Below, piece by piece: positions 31,184 to 39,629 of a stretch of DNA of 64,000 nt. Source of the stretch: Thermodesulfobacteriaceae bacterium. GTDB taxonomy: Bacteria; Desulfobacterota; Thermodesulfobacteria; Thermodesulfobacteriales; Thermodesulfatatoraceae. Below the pieces are notes generated by a model. It was not told where the DNA came from, did no database searches, and saw only the letters and a program-made list of their open reading frames with translations. Numbering within the stretch: the stretch's first letter is position 1; each line of letters begins with the position of its first letter. The position numbers and the translations under genes were made by a program. The DNA lies in the NCBI GenBank assembly GCA_015494065.1, contig WGCA01000044.1:1-64000 (forward strand), given 5' to 3'.

Positions 31184-32499
31184 AATTTAATAACGGGAAA
31201 TTCTCGATTTTTGATAAAAATGACCCCACCCTGGCCCTTACTTACAAAGTAGGCCTCTTCCGGAATTTCAAAAAAGTTGGCTTCTTCGGCCAGGATGACC
31301 CCTCCGCGGTCTTCGTGCCAGAGAATGAGGACGATCCGGGGATTTTCTGAACGTTTGATGATAGGCAAAGAGAGGCGGCGTAATTCCTGTTCTTTTTTTT
31401 CGGCTAAGGGCCCGGTAAGCTTGTTTTTGAGTTTTACGAAGGAAAAATAGACCCAAAACCCCAAGAGCAATTTTAGCGGAAATTCGTTATCTATTTTTCC
31501 CGCCCAACCTGCCTTAAACGGCCCCAGATAGGCCACCTGGTTTTCGGGTACCAGATATACCACGTCGTTTAAGAGACACTGATAGGCCTCCCGAAACGGT
31601 AGGCTCCGCGCTGGTTCGGCTCCCTTTTTTACCTCCATTATTTTTTTGCCAACGGCCTTTTTCCTTTGGTTTAATTTGTTGAGGACTTTTTCCTTGATAG
31701 CTTTAAGGTCCGGCTGTTCTTCCTGAGGCAGGAGGGCAAAGGTCTCCTCAAGTTCCCTTAAGGCCTTCTGGCAAATATCCTGCCAGGGCTTGGTCTTGGG
31801 AGAACGTGAAAAAAGCCAGGCAAACATGAGGAAGCGTTGGTAGTCCTGAAGGAGCTGTTTGACCAACGTTTCCCTGAACTGTTCCTCGGGGCTTGAAGTT
31901 TTAGAGGCCTTTTTGAGTTTAGCCAAGGCCTTTTTCAGGTGTTCAAAATAGGGAGCACTCTCTTTGCCGTGGACTACGATCAGATTGAGGGCCACTATCC
32001 CCTGGTGGAGAAAATGGAGCCATTCCGGGCGGGCCTCTTCCGGCCGATCCTTAAGCCAGCTCCCCACCTCGTGCAAAAGGTCAAAAATAGGGTGTAGTTC
32101 CGGGGCAGCCTTTTCTTTGGCCTCTTCCAGAGCGGTCAAGAACTCAAAAGAGGTTTCCGGGGTAACTTCCCATTCCAGCCCAAGGAGGGCGGCGGCGAGT
32201 TTTTCTAAGTCTTCCTGGGTCAAACCTCCTTCTTGACCCAAGGTCTTTTCGCTTTCAAGGGTAAGGTTAGGTTCTATGATTTCGTCAATCTGCGGAAAAT
32301 CTATTATTTTGGTCTCATTTTGTTCTTCGTTTTCTTGGGAGGCTATTTCCAGGGGTTCCAGTTCAAGAGAGGTCTTTAAAGAATCGTCTTCGACGATTTC
32401 TGTCTGCTCTTTGGTGGTCTTGGCTTCGACGGCCCCAAAGATTTCGTCAATGGCCCTGTCTACAGCCACTTCAAAGTCCTTATCGTTGGGCAAACTCAT
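31180..32499 (-). CDS. Uncharacterised protein with acidic N-terminus and possibly CheW-like C-terminus
   Basis: 439-aa ORF with ATGA-type overlaps to both neighbours; acidic low-complexity first ~90 aa, helical middle, beta-rich last ~130 aa. Confidence 0.7.
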   Translation of the reverse strand: MSLPNDKDFEVAVDRAIDEIFGAVEAKTTKEQTEIVEDDSLKTSLELEPLEIASQENEEQNETKIIDFPQIDEIIEPNLTLESEKTLGQEGGLTQEDLEKLAAALLGLEWEVTPETSFEFLTALEEAKEKAAPELHPIFDLLHEVGSWLKDRPEEARPEWLHFLHQGIVALNLIVVHGKESAPYFEHLKKALAKLKKASKTSSPEEQFRETLVKQLLQDYQRFLMFAWLFSRSPKTKPWQDICQKALRELEETFALLPQEEQPDLKAIKEKVLNKLNQRKKAVGKKIMEVKKGAEPARSLPFREAYQCLLNDVVYLVPENQVAYLGPFKAGWAGKIDNEFPLKLLLGFWVYFSFVKLKNKLTGPLAEKKEQELRRLSLPIIKRSENPRIVLILWHEDRGGVILAEEANFFEIPEEAYFVSKGQGGVIFIKNREFPVIKL

Positions 32500-33140
32500 A
32501 GGACGCCTCCTTGGGCCCTTTTATGAGCCTGATTGAAGATATATTTGCGGGCTACGTATTTGACCGTGCGTTTGCTTATTTCCTTTAAGGTTTCAAAGAC
32601 GCCTATGCCTTTTAAGGCGGCCGCTTCGAAATAGGGGGCCTTCAAATCTTTGTTGAGGTCATTTTCCAGTTCTTCGATGGTCAGGAGAGGAATGTTGGCG
32701 TTGATCAGGTCTCTTTTGTTGTATTGAAAGACCAGGGGAAGCTCTTCAAGCTTTAAGCCGTATTCTTTAAGGTTATTTTTCAGGTCGATCAGACTTTCGA
32801 TATTTTTTTCCCTTCTCTTGCGCAGGGAATCAGCCACAAAGACGATGCCGTCGACCCCTTTGAGCACCAGTTTGCGGGTGGCCCGGTAATGAGATTGCCC
32901 TGGCACGGTATAGAGCTGGATACGGATATCGAGGCCGTGGATTTTCCCGAGGTTAATAGGGAGGAGGTCAAAAAAGAGGGTCCGTTCACCGCGAGTTTCG
33001 ATGGTCAAGAGTTTTCCGCGGTATTTTTCAGAAACGGCGTTATATATGTAAAAAAGATTAGTGGTCTTTCCACAGCGTCCGGGGCCGTAATAGACGATTT
33101 TACAGTGTATTTCCCGCTTATTGAGGTCAATTAGCGCCAT
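32496..33140 (-). CDS. mglA: MglA-like Ras-superfamily GTPase
   Basis: KIVYYGPGRCGKTTNLFYIYN P-loop, YTVPGQSHYRATRKLVLKGVDGIVFVADS, FQYNKRDL (NKxD). Confidence 0.93.
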   Translation of the reverse strand: MALIDLNKREIHCKIVYYGPGRCGKTTNLFYIYNAVSEKYRGKLLTIETRGERTLFFDLLPINLGKIHGLDIRIQLYTVPGQSHYRATRKLVLKGVDGIVFVADSLRKRREKNIESLIDLKNNLKEYGLKLEELPLVFQYNKRDLINANIPLLTIEELENDLNKDLKAPYFEAAALKGIGVFETLKEISKRTVKYVARKYIFNQAHKRAQGGVL

Positions 33141-33161
33141 AATTCTCCTTTGCTGGTCCTA

Positions 33162-33560
33162 TCAATCGTTTTCCGAAAGGAGATTAAGGAGTTCCTGGGC
33201 CACTTGATTTACCCGGAGCCGGACTAACCCTAGGGGAATTTCGTCGGTAAAGATGGTTACCAGGATAAAATCCATCCCTATCTTGGTGAAATGGATATTG
33301 TCCCTTTTGCCTTTGTGATAGAGGATGGAGAAATCTTCTTCCCCTAAGAGTTTGGCGATCTGGGCGGTGGCACCAAAATTGGCTGCGGCCAGCGCCGCCA
33401 ATGAGGTGGTATCCACCCCGTTTTCGTTACCGGCGGCCACGATTACGTTACCGGCCTCATCAATCAAGATGGCCAAAGAAACTCCGATTGCCAGAAGTTG
33501 GGCGTTAAGGACCTTTTGCAATTCCTTTACTTTTTCGGCGGTAACAACCATGGTACCCAT
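33162..33560 (-). CDS. mglB: Roadblock/LC7-domain protein (MglB-like)
   Basis: VSLAILIDEAGNVIVAAGNENGVDTTSLAALAAANFGATAQIAKLLGEEDFSILYHKGKRDNIHFTKIG. Directly upstream of the mglA homologue; ATG at 33551 is also possible. Confidence 0.85.
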   Translation of the reverse strand: MGTMVVTAEKVKELQKVLNAQLLAIGVSLAILIDEAGNVIVAAGNENGVDTTSLAALAAANFGATAQIAKLLGEEDFSILYHKGKRDNIHFTKIGMDFILVTIFTDEIPLGLVRLRVNQVAQELLNLLSEND

Positions 33561-33638
33561 GACATCCCTTTTTTCGGCCTTTTCTTGCTAAAGCTTAAAA
33601 TTAAGTTCAGGCGGGCTTTGGCCGAAAATTCTTTCCAA

Positions 33639-34487
33639 ATGGACGAAAAAAAATGGCAGGAAATTTTAAAAAGGCTTGATAAGCTTCCCACCCTTCCTCA
33701 GGTAAGTCAGAGGGTCTTGACTGCTATCGAAAAAGACGCTTCCGCCCAAGAACTTGAAAAGATTATCCACGAAGACCAGGCCTTGGCCGCCAAAATTTTA
33801 AAAGTGGCCAATTCTCCCCTCTACGCGGGGGCTAACCCTACCAAGAGCCTTAAGATGGCCATCGTAAAATTGGGCTTTGGGGAAGTACGTAACATTGTGC
33901 TGGCCACCGCCTTGAATTATCTCTTGAGACCAGCGGCCACTTTTAAAAAGTTTGATCTGGTTCGCCTGTGGATCCATGCGGTAGGAGTGGCCCGGGCGGG
34001 GTTTTTGCTGGCTGCGGAAGAACGATACGAAGACCCCGACGGTCTGTATACGGCAGGGCTCTTGCACGATATCGGGCGCCTAGTTTTGGCGGTCTTTTTT
34101 CCCGAATTTTTCCTTCAGGTATTGGCTATCCAGGAGGCCAAAGGGTGTTCCTTCAGAGAGGCCGAAGAGGAAGCGGGTCTTTCCCACGTGGAAATTGGAA
34201 TCTTAGTGGCCAAACACTGGCGCTTTTCTGAGGAATTGATCGCGGCCCTGAAGTGGCACCACCAACCGCTCCTTAACGGAAAAATTCACCGGGACGCCTT
34301 TTTCGTCTTTAAGGCCGATATTGTGGCCCGGGCCGCCGGCTTTGTGCCGGAAGAAGGTTACCAAAGATTGCCCAAATGGCCCAAAGGGTTACCCCTCGAC
34401 AAGAACCAACTATCAAGGGTGGTTTTGGCCCTCAAAAAGGAAAAAGAAGACCTCCTGGCCGCCTGGCAGGATGTTATCGCCTGCTAA
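33639..34487 (+). CDS. HDOD-domain signalling protein
   Basis: LDKLPTLPQVSQRVLTAIEKDASAQELEKIIHEDQALAAKILKVANSPLY, GLLHDIGRLVLAVFFPEFF. ATG at 33639 preferred. Confidence 0.9.
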   Translation: MDEKKWQEILKRLDKLPTLPQVSQRVLTAIEKDASAQELEKIIHEDQALAAKILKVANSPLYAGANPTKSLKMAIVKLGFGEVRNIVLATALNYLLRPAATFKKFDLVRLWIHAVGVARAGFLLAAEERYEDPDGLYTAGLLHDIGRLVLAVFFPEFFLQVLAIQEAKGCSFREAEEEAGLSHVEIGILVAKHWRFSEELIAALKWHHQPLLNGKIHRDAFFVFKADIVARAAGFVPEEGYQRLPKWPKGLPLDKNQLSRVVLALKKEKEDLLAAWQDVIAC

Positions 34488-34592
34488 AACCTAGTTTTTT
34501 GGAATAAAAACATAAATGAAATTTATTGAGATTTTTAGGGCTATTTAGGGTTCTAATCTGTAATAATTCCCTGATAGTTCCGTCTTTCTTCC

Positions 34593-34621
34593 TTGACACG
34601 GATTTTAAAGCTTACTAGGCT
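34593..34621 (+). promoter_or_regulatory. Sigma70-like promoter of dsrABD (TTGACA-N17-TAGGCT)
   Basis: TTGACA at 34593-34598, 17-nt spacer, TAGGCT at 34616-34621, in the ~180-bp AT-rich gap upstream of dsrA. Confidence 0.6.
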
Positions 34622-34668
34622 CGCGTCGTAGCTAGGTGTAGAGAAAAACTCTTTAAGGAGGTTTATTG

Positions 34669-35958
34669 ATGTCGGAAATCAAAAAACACGACACGCCAAT
34701 GTTGGAAGATCTGAAGAAGGGTCCTTGGCCGAGTTTTGTAGATGACATTGAACAGTACGGAGAAAAGCATAAGAAACAGTCCTGTTTCGATTTGCTTGGC
34801 CAACTCGAACTTTCTTACAAACACAAAGAGACCCACTGGAAACACGGCGGTATTGTGGGGGTTTTCGGTTACGGTGGCGGAGTTATCGGCCGTTATTCTG
34901 ACCAGCAGGAGAAGTTCCCGGCCATCTGGGCCTTTCACACCATCCGTGTGAATCAGCCCGCTTCCAAGTTTTATCATTCCTCAGCCCTCAGGAAACTCTG
35001 TGAACTCTGGGACAACCGTGGAAGCGGTATGACCAACTTCCACGGCTCTACCGGTGATATGGTCCTTTTGGGGACCACTACCGAACAGCTTGAGCCCGTC
35101 TTCTTTGACCTCACCCACCAGATGAAGATGGACCTTGGTGGCTCCGGGTCTAACCTCCGTACTCCTTCCTGCTGCGTGGGTAAGGCCCGGTGTGAATGGT
35201 CCTGTATCGACACCCAGGAGCTCTGTTACGACCTTACCATGACCTATCAGGATGAGCTTCACCGTCCGGCCTTTCCCTATAAGTTCAAGTTTAAGATCTC
35301 TGGCTGCCCCAACGATTGTGTGGCGGCCATCGCCCGGGCTGACTTTTCCATCATCGGCACCTGGATTGACGACATCCGGATCGACCAGGAAGCGGTTAAG
35401 GCCTATGTAGGCGGAGAACTCAAGCCTAACGCCGGGGCCCACTCTGACCGTGACTGGGGTCCGTTTGATATCCAGAAAGAAGTCATTGATCTCTGCCCCA
35501 CCCAGTGCATGTACTGGGATGGTGAGAAACTTCACATCAACAACAAAGAGTGCAACCGCTGCATGCACTGCATCAACGTAATGCCTGAGGCCCTGCGTCC
35601 TGGAACCGACACCGGGGCTACCATTCTCATGGGTGCTAAGGCGCCGATCCTCGAAGGGGCCCAGCTCTCCACCGTGATGATTCCCTTCATCCGGCTTGAG
35701 CCCCCTTACGACAACCTGAAAGAAATTATCGAAAACGTCTGGATGTTCTGGATGGAAGAGGGTAAGAACCGTGAGCGTCTCGGTGAGCTCATGCAGCGGG
35801 TCGGTCTGGCCAACTTTGTGGAGACGGTCAAGCTCAAGCACATCCCGCAGATGATTCGGGAACCGCGTTCCAACCCGTACGTCTTCTGGAAGGAAGAAGA
35901 GGTGCCCGGTGGTTGGAAACGTGATATTAAAGAATTCCGTAAGCGTCACCCTGCTTAG
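34669..35958 (+). CDS. dsrA: Dissimilatory sulfite reductase subunit alpha
   Basis: CCVGKARCEWSCIDTQELCYDLTMTYQDELHRPAFPYKFKFKISGCPNDCVAAIAR siroheme/4Fe4S motifs; ferredoxin motif CNRCMHCINVMP. ATG at 34669 behind TAAGGAGGT. Confidence 0.98.
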   Translation: MSEIKKHDTPMLEDLKKGPWPSFVDDIEQYGEKHKKQSCFDLLGQLELSYKHKETHWKHGGIVGVFGYGGGVIGRYSDQQEKFPAIWAFHTIRVNQPASKFYHSSALRKLCELWDNRGSGMTNFHGSTGDMVLLGTTTEQLEPVFFDLTHQMKMDLGGSGSNLRTPSCCVGKARCEWSCIDTQELCYDLTMTYQDELHRPAFPYKFKFKISGCPNDCVAAIARADFSIIGTWIDDIRIDQEAVKAYVGGELKPNAGAHSDRDWGPFDIQKEVIDLCPTQCMYWDGEKLHINNKECNRCMHCINVMPEALRPGTDTGATILMGAKAPILEGAQLSTVMIPFIRLEPPYDNLKEIIENVWMFWMEEGKNRERLGELMQRVGLANFVETVKLKHIPQMIREPRSNPYVFWKEEEVPGGWKRDIKEFRKRHPA

Positions 35959-35970
35959 AGAGAAGTTTAC

Positions 35971-35990
35971 GGGGACTGCGGTCCCCTTTT
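35971..35990 (+). promoter_or_regulatory. dsrA-dsrB intercistronic hairpin followed by U-tract
   Basis: GGGGAC-TGCG-GTCCCC then TTTT; perfect 6-bp stem with tetraloop. Confidence 0.6.
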
Positions 35991-36022
35991 GACTAAAAGT
36001 TTGATATTAAAGGAGGTAAAAG

Positions 36023-37255
36023 ATGTCCGATCAGATTTATCAAAAGATTCAGGAAGCCCAGCTTGATGAGATTTTTAGCAAGCCTTATGACCCCGAATTG
36101 GGAGAAAAGCTTTATAATCCTCAGAAACCCATGGAGAACCGGATTACCGATATCGGTCCTCCCTACTACGCTCAGTTTTTCCCGCCGGTGATCAAGAAGA
36201 ATTACGGTAAGTGGAAGAGCCATGAAATCATCCAGCCCGGGGTTATCAAATACACCAGTGAAACCGGAGACGTGGTTTACGTCGTTCGCTGCGGGACGCC
36301 GCGTCTGATCACCACCGATTACATCCGCGAAGTCTGCGAGATCGCGGACAAGTTCTGTGAAGGTTACGTCCGTTGGACTACTCGTAACAATATCGAGTTC
36401 CACGTGACCGATGAAGAGACCCTGCGCAACCTCTTGGAGGACCTCAAGAACCGCAAGCACCCCGGCGGTTCTTATAAGTTCCCCGTAGGTGGTACCGGGG
36501 CCAGCGTCACTAATATCGTGCACACCCAGGGTTGGGTTCACTGCCACACTCCGGCTATTGACGCCTCTGGGATCGTGAAGGCGGTAATGGATGACCTTTT
36601 CGAGTATTTTCAGAGCCATAAGCTCCCGGCGCAGGTACGGGTGGCCCTGGCCTGCTGCCTTAACATGTGCGGGGCGGTGCACTGCTCTGATATCGCTATC
36701 CTTGGTATCCACCGTAAGCCTCCGCTAATCGAAGACGATCGGCTGGAATACGTTTGCGAGATCCCGCTGGTGGTAGCGGCCTGTCCACTCGGGGCCATTA
36801 AGCCGGCTACCGTGGAGATCGACGGCAAGAAGAAGAAGACGGTGCGGGTAAATGAGAAGCGCTGCATGTTCTGCGGTAACTGTTACACCATGTGCCCGGC
36901 CATGCCTCTGGCGGACGGTGAGGGTGACGGGATCGCCATCCTGGTGGGTGGAAAGATTTCAAACCGGGTCTCCCCGCCCAAGTTCTCCAAGCTCGTGATT
37001 CCTTACATTCCTAACGAGCCGCCGCGCTGGCCAACCACCGTCAAGTGGGTCCGCAAGATCCTTGAGACTTACGCTCAGCACGCCCGCAAATATGAACGTT
37101 TGGGTGAATGGGCCGAGCGGATCGGCTGGGAACGCTTCTTCGAGCTGTGTGATATTCCATTTACGGAGAAAACCATGGACGATTATCGCCTGGCCTATGA
37201 TACTTATCGTACTTCGATGCACTTTAAGTTCACCAGCCACGTGGATATTAAATAG
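36023..37255 (+). CDS. dsrB: Dissimilatory sulfite reductase subunit beta
   Basis: [52 protein letters not shown], ferredoxin [16 protein letters not shown]; strong AAGGAGGT SD. Confidence 0.98.
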   Translation: MSDQIYQKIQEAQLDEIFSKPYDPELGEKLYNPQKPMENRITDIGPPYYAQFFPPVIKKNYGKWKSHEIIQPGVIKYTSETGDVVYVVRCGTPRLITTDYIREVCEIADKFCEGYVRWTTRNNIEFHVTDEETLRNLLEDLKNRKHPGGSYKFPVGGTGASVTNIVHTQGWVHCHTPAIDASGIVKAVMDDLFEYFQSHKLPAQVRVALACCLNMCGAVHCSDIAILGIHRKPPLIEDDRLEYVCEIPLVVAACPLGAIKPATVEIDGKKKKTVRVNEKRCMFCGNCYTMCPAMPLADGEGDGIAILVGGKISNRVSPPKFSKLVIPYIPNEPPRWPTTVKWVRKILETYAQHARKYERLGEWAERIGWERFFELCDIPFTEKTMDDYRLAYDTYRTSMHFKFTSHVDIK

Positions 37256-37282
37256 TGGCAATTAAAAAAGGAGGTCTAACTT

Positions 37283-37522
37283 ATGGATATCGAAGAGGTC
37301 AAACAGAAGATTTTGGAATTCATGGAAAAAAAGGCCAAATCTAAGTCAAAGATTTATCTTAAAGATATGCAGCGGGCTATTCCTGACGCGAAGCCCATGC
37401 TTATCAAAAAGGCGGCCAACGAGCTGGTCCGGGAAGGGAAACTGGAGTATTTCTCCACTGGTTCTACGGTGATGTATAGTCTTCCCGGCCAGGATCTCGA
37501 AAAGGGTATGAAAGAAGAATAA
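37283..37522 (+). CDS. dsrD: Dissimilatory sulfite reductase-associated protein DsrD
   Basis: 79-aa winged-helix protein directly 3' of dsrB (KSKSKIYLKDMQRAIPDAKPMLIKKAANELVREGKLEYFSTGSTVMYSL); AAGGAGGT SD. Confidence 0.95.
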   Translation: MDIEEVKQKILEFMEKKAKSKSKIYLKDMQRAIPDAKPMLIKKAANELVREGKLEYFSTGSTVMYSLPGQDLEKGMKEE

Positions 37523-37524
37523 AG

Positions 37525-37553
37525 AAAAGGGCCGGCTCAAGCCGGCCCTTTTT
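37525..37553 (+). terminator. Bidirectional intrinsic terminator between dsrD and convergent aldolase gene
   Basis: AAAAGGGCCGGC-TCAA-GCCGGCCCTTTTT; 12-bp perfect stem, U-run on both strands. Confidence 0.9.
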
Positions 37554-37555
37554 AA

Positions 37556-38863
37556 TTATACTTTTACGTGTTCGGTCACTAACTTATACGTATTCGTCAC
37601 CCTTAATTTTTCAAATAGGAAGGATATTTTTTGGGCTAAGCTGGTCATTATTTTTTCTTTGATCGCTGGATCTAAATCCCACCATTTTTTCTTAAACGGC
37701 CCAAAGCCTTTTTTGCGTGTTTTATAGATAAATTGGGCTTCTGACCAGCCTTTTTTCCATTCGTGGGCGAAGTTTTTCTTCAAAAATGCGTAAATTTCTT
37801 GCCGGAAAGACTCCGGTAGCGCCGGGTGGTCGTAAATCAGGTTCTGGAAACCGGTGGCCAGATGGATCTCGCAACAGCCAACCTCTGGAAAGAGATGGAA
37901 CATTTCGTCAGGGAGGGTAGAGGCCCCGTGCTGCACGGCACCAGCCATGCCATATTCCTTGCGGGCAATTTCGGATAAGTTGCGCAGGGTGTCAAAATCC
38001 ACCGCTACTTTGGCCACGGTCCCGTCAGGCAGGACCACCCCTCCGTGGGCCGTTCCGGTTTGCACGCTTATTTTGGAAATACCGGGTTCCCGTTTGAGGT
38101 GTTCCCGGTAGACCTTCATGAAGGCGTGTAATTCTTCCGGGCGGCTGTTGTGCCCACCGATTTCTCCGATCTCACCCCCCACGTTTACGGTAATGCCCGG
38201 GGGTTCTTTTTGACGGATATAATCCGTCATTTCGGCGGTGAGACGGGAGTTATAGTATTGCTGTTCTTCAAGGCTTTCTTTTTCGAGTTCCACCAGCGTG
38301 GAGGCGTCAATATCGATCTGATAAAACTCCGCCGAGAGGGCCTCGTCTATCAAGCGGCAGAGGTTTTCTTTTTCTTTTTCAGGGGCGGCAAAAAAGGCCT
38401 TCCTTTTAAACTGGAAATGGTCCCCCTGGACAAAAACCGGCCCCCGGTAACCTTCTCTGGCGGCAGCAGCACAGATGACGGTGGCGTATTCCAGAGGTCG
38501 TTGCAGCGTATAGCTTATTTCGGAGCGGGCGATCTCAAAGATTACGGCGGCGGTCTCCTTCTCCAGGGCTACCCGGAAAACGGTACGGGCGAAATCATAG
38601 GTAAGCCCCCGGATATTGATGGCAGGTACGGTAAAGCCGGGAAAATCCCGGGCCATAAATTGATAAAGACCAAAGATAGAGGCCGGTACCGCGCCCAGGG
38701 TCTTGGCCAGCTCTTTCACCACCATAAGGCGTCTTTTTTTCTCCTCCGGTTCCTCGCAGAAAACCGCTTGATAAACCAGCTCATCCAAGCTCCGGCGGGC
38801 CTGTTCCTGGTCTATTATTTCTATCCGGCCTTCTTTCAGGCTAAAACCTTTATTCTCCGTCAT
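37556..38863 (-). CDS. Class II fructose-bisphosphate aldolase-like protein (divergent)
   Basis: VPAINIRGLTYDFARTVFRVALEKETAAVIFEIA, VFVQGDHFQFKRK, NVGGEIGEIGGHNSRPEEL, VQTGTAHGGVVLPDG. Confidence 0.75.
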   Translation of the reverse strand: MTENKGFSLKEGRIEIIDQEQARRSLDELVYQAVFCEEPEEKKRRLMVVKELAKTLGAVPASIFGLYQFMARDFPGFTVPAINIRGLTYDFARTVFRVALEKETAAVIFEIARSEISYTLQRPLEYATVICAAAAREGYRGPVFVQGDHFQFKRKAFFAAPEKEKENLCRLIDEALSAEFYQIDIDASTLVELEKESLEEQQYYNSRLTAEMTDYIRQKEPPGITVNVGGEIGEIGGHNSRPEELHAFMKVYREHLKREPGISKISVQTGTAHGGVVLPDGTVAKVAVDFDTLRNLSEIARKEYGMAGAVQHGASTLPDEMFHLFPEVGCCEIHLATGFQNLIYDHPALPESFRQEIYAFLKKNFAHEWKKGWSEAQFIYKTRKKGFGPFKKKWWDLDPAIKEKIMTSLAQKISFLFEKLRVTNTYKLVTEHVKV

Positions 38864-39629
38864 GACTCTCCCCCTTGATTTTTCTGGTAAAAAGCAGATA
38901 GGCCGTATGTCCTACCATACGGTCTTCGGGCCGAAAACGTTCCGGGTTGGTCTTGTAAAAACGGAGCATGATCTCAAGGACCTGGGTACCCACAAAGGGA
39001 TAGCGGGCAAGGACCTTTAAGGTCTCACTTACCTGGTTGGCGGTGGGAAGGAGTACCCCCAAAGGGCAGCCCCCTTTGAGGGCCCGCCAGGCGGCTTCTA
39101 TGAGTTCCCAAGGGGTTTTAAGGTCCAGGAATACGGCATCAACCTCTTCTTTTTCCTCAAAATAATCCCGGGCCTCTCCTTTAAAAATAACCCTTTCCGC
39201 CAGCCCGAAACGGGTCAGGTTTTCTTGTGCTACCTTCTGGAACCGGGGCTCCTTTTCGTAAGTGATGACTCGCCCCTCCTGGCCTACGGCAAAAGCAAAG
39301 GCCAGAAGGAGGCTTCCTGAGCCGGTACCACATTCCAAAACCGTCTTTCCGGGCCCGACGTTTAACCGCAAAAGGATGTAGCCGATGTCTTTGGGATAGA
39401 TGATCTGGGTGACCCTTTTGAGCTTCATCAAAAAGTCGTAAATGGTGGGCTTTAGGGCGTAGACTTGGTTTCCCTTCTGTCCGGTAAGCGTGCTACCAAA
39501 GGGTTTGCCAATGAGTTTTTTGAGATGAAAATGATCTTTGTGGGTTTGAAAAGGGCGCTCCCCCACCTCTACCAGGTAAGAGCGCCCTTCTTCCGTATAG
39601 AGTAAAACCAGTTCCCCTTCTTTTATCAT
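38850..39629 (-). CDS. trmI: tRNA (adenine-N1)-methyltransferase
   Basis: QIIYPKDIGYILLRLNVGPGKTVLECGTGSGSLLLAFAFAVGQEGRVITYEK; DAVFLDLKTPWELIEAAWRALKGG. Confidence 0.9.
   Translation of the reverse strand: MIKEGELVLLYTEEGRSYLVEVGERPFQTHKDHFHLKKLIGKPFGSTLTGQKGNQVYALKPTIYDFLMKLKRVTQIIYPKDIGYILLRLNVGPGKTVLECGTGSGSLLLAFAFAVGQEGRVITYEKEPRFQKVAQENLTRFGLAERVIFKGEARDYFEEKEEVDAVFLDLKTPWELIEAAWRALKGGCPLGVLLPTANQVSETLKVLARYPFVGTQVLEIMLRFYKTNPERFRPEDRMVGHTAYLLFTRKIKGESHDGE

Noticed and set aside
34981-35949. 322-aa antisense ORF covering dsrA
   Set aside because: Mirror of dsrA codons (frame open because of codon bias); low-complexity, not protein-like, while dsrA itself is unambiguous.
38150-38878. 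242-aa plus-strand ORF opposite the aldolase gene
   Set aside because: Antisense shadow of the aldolase ORF; rich in F/G/R runs with no recognisable domain.
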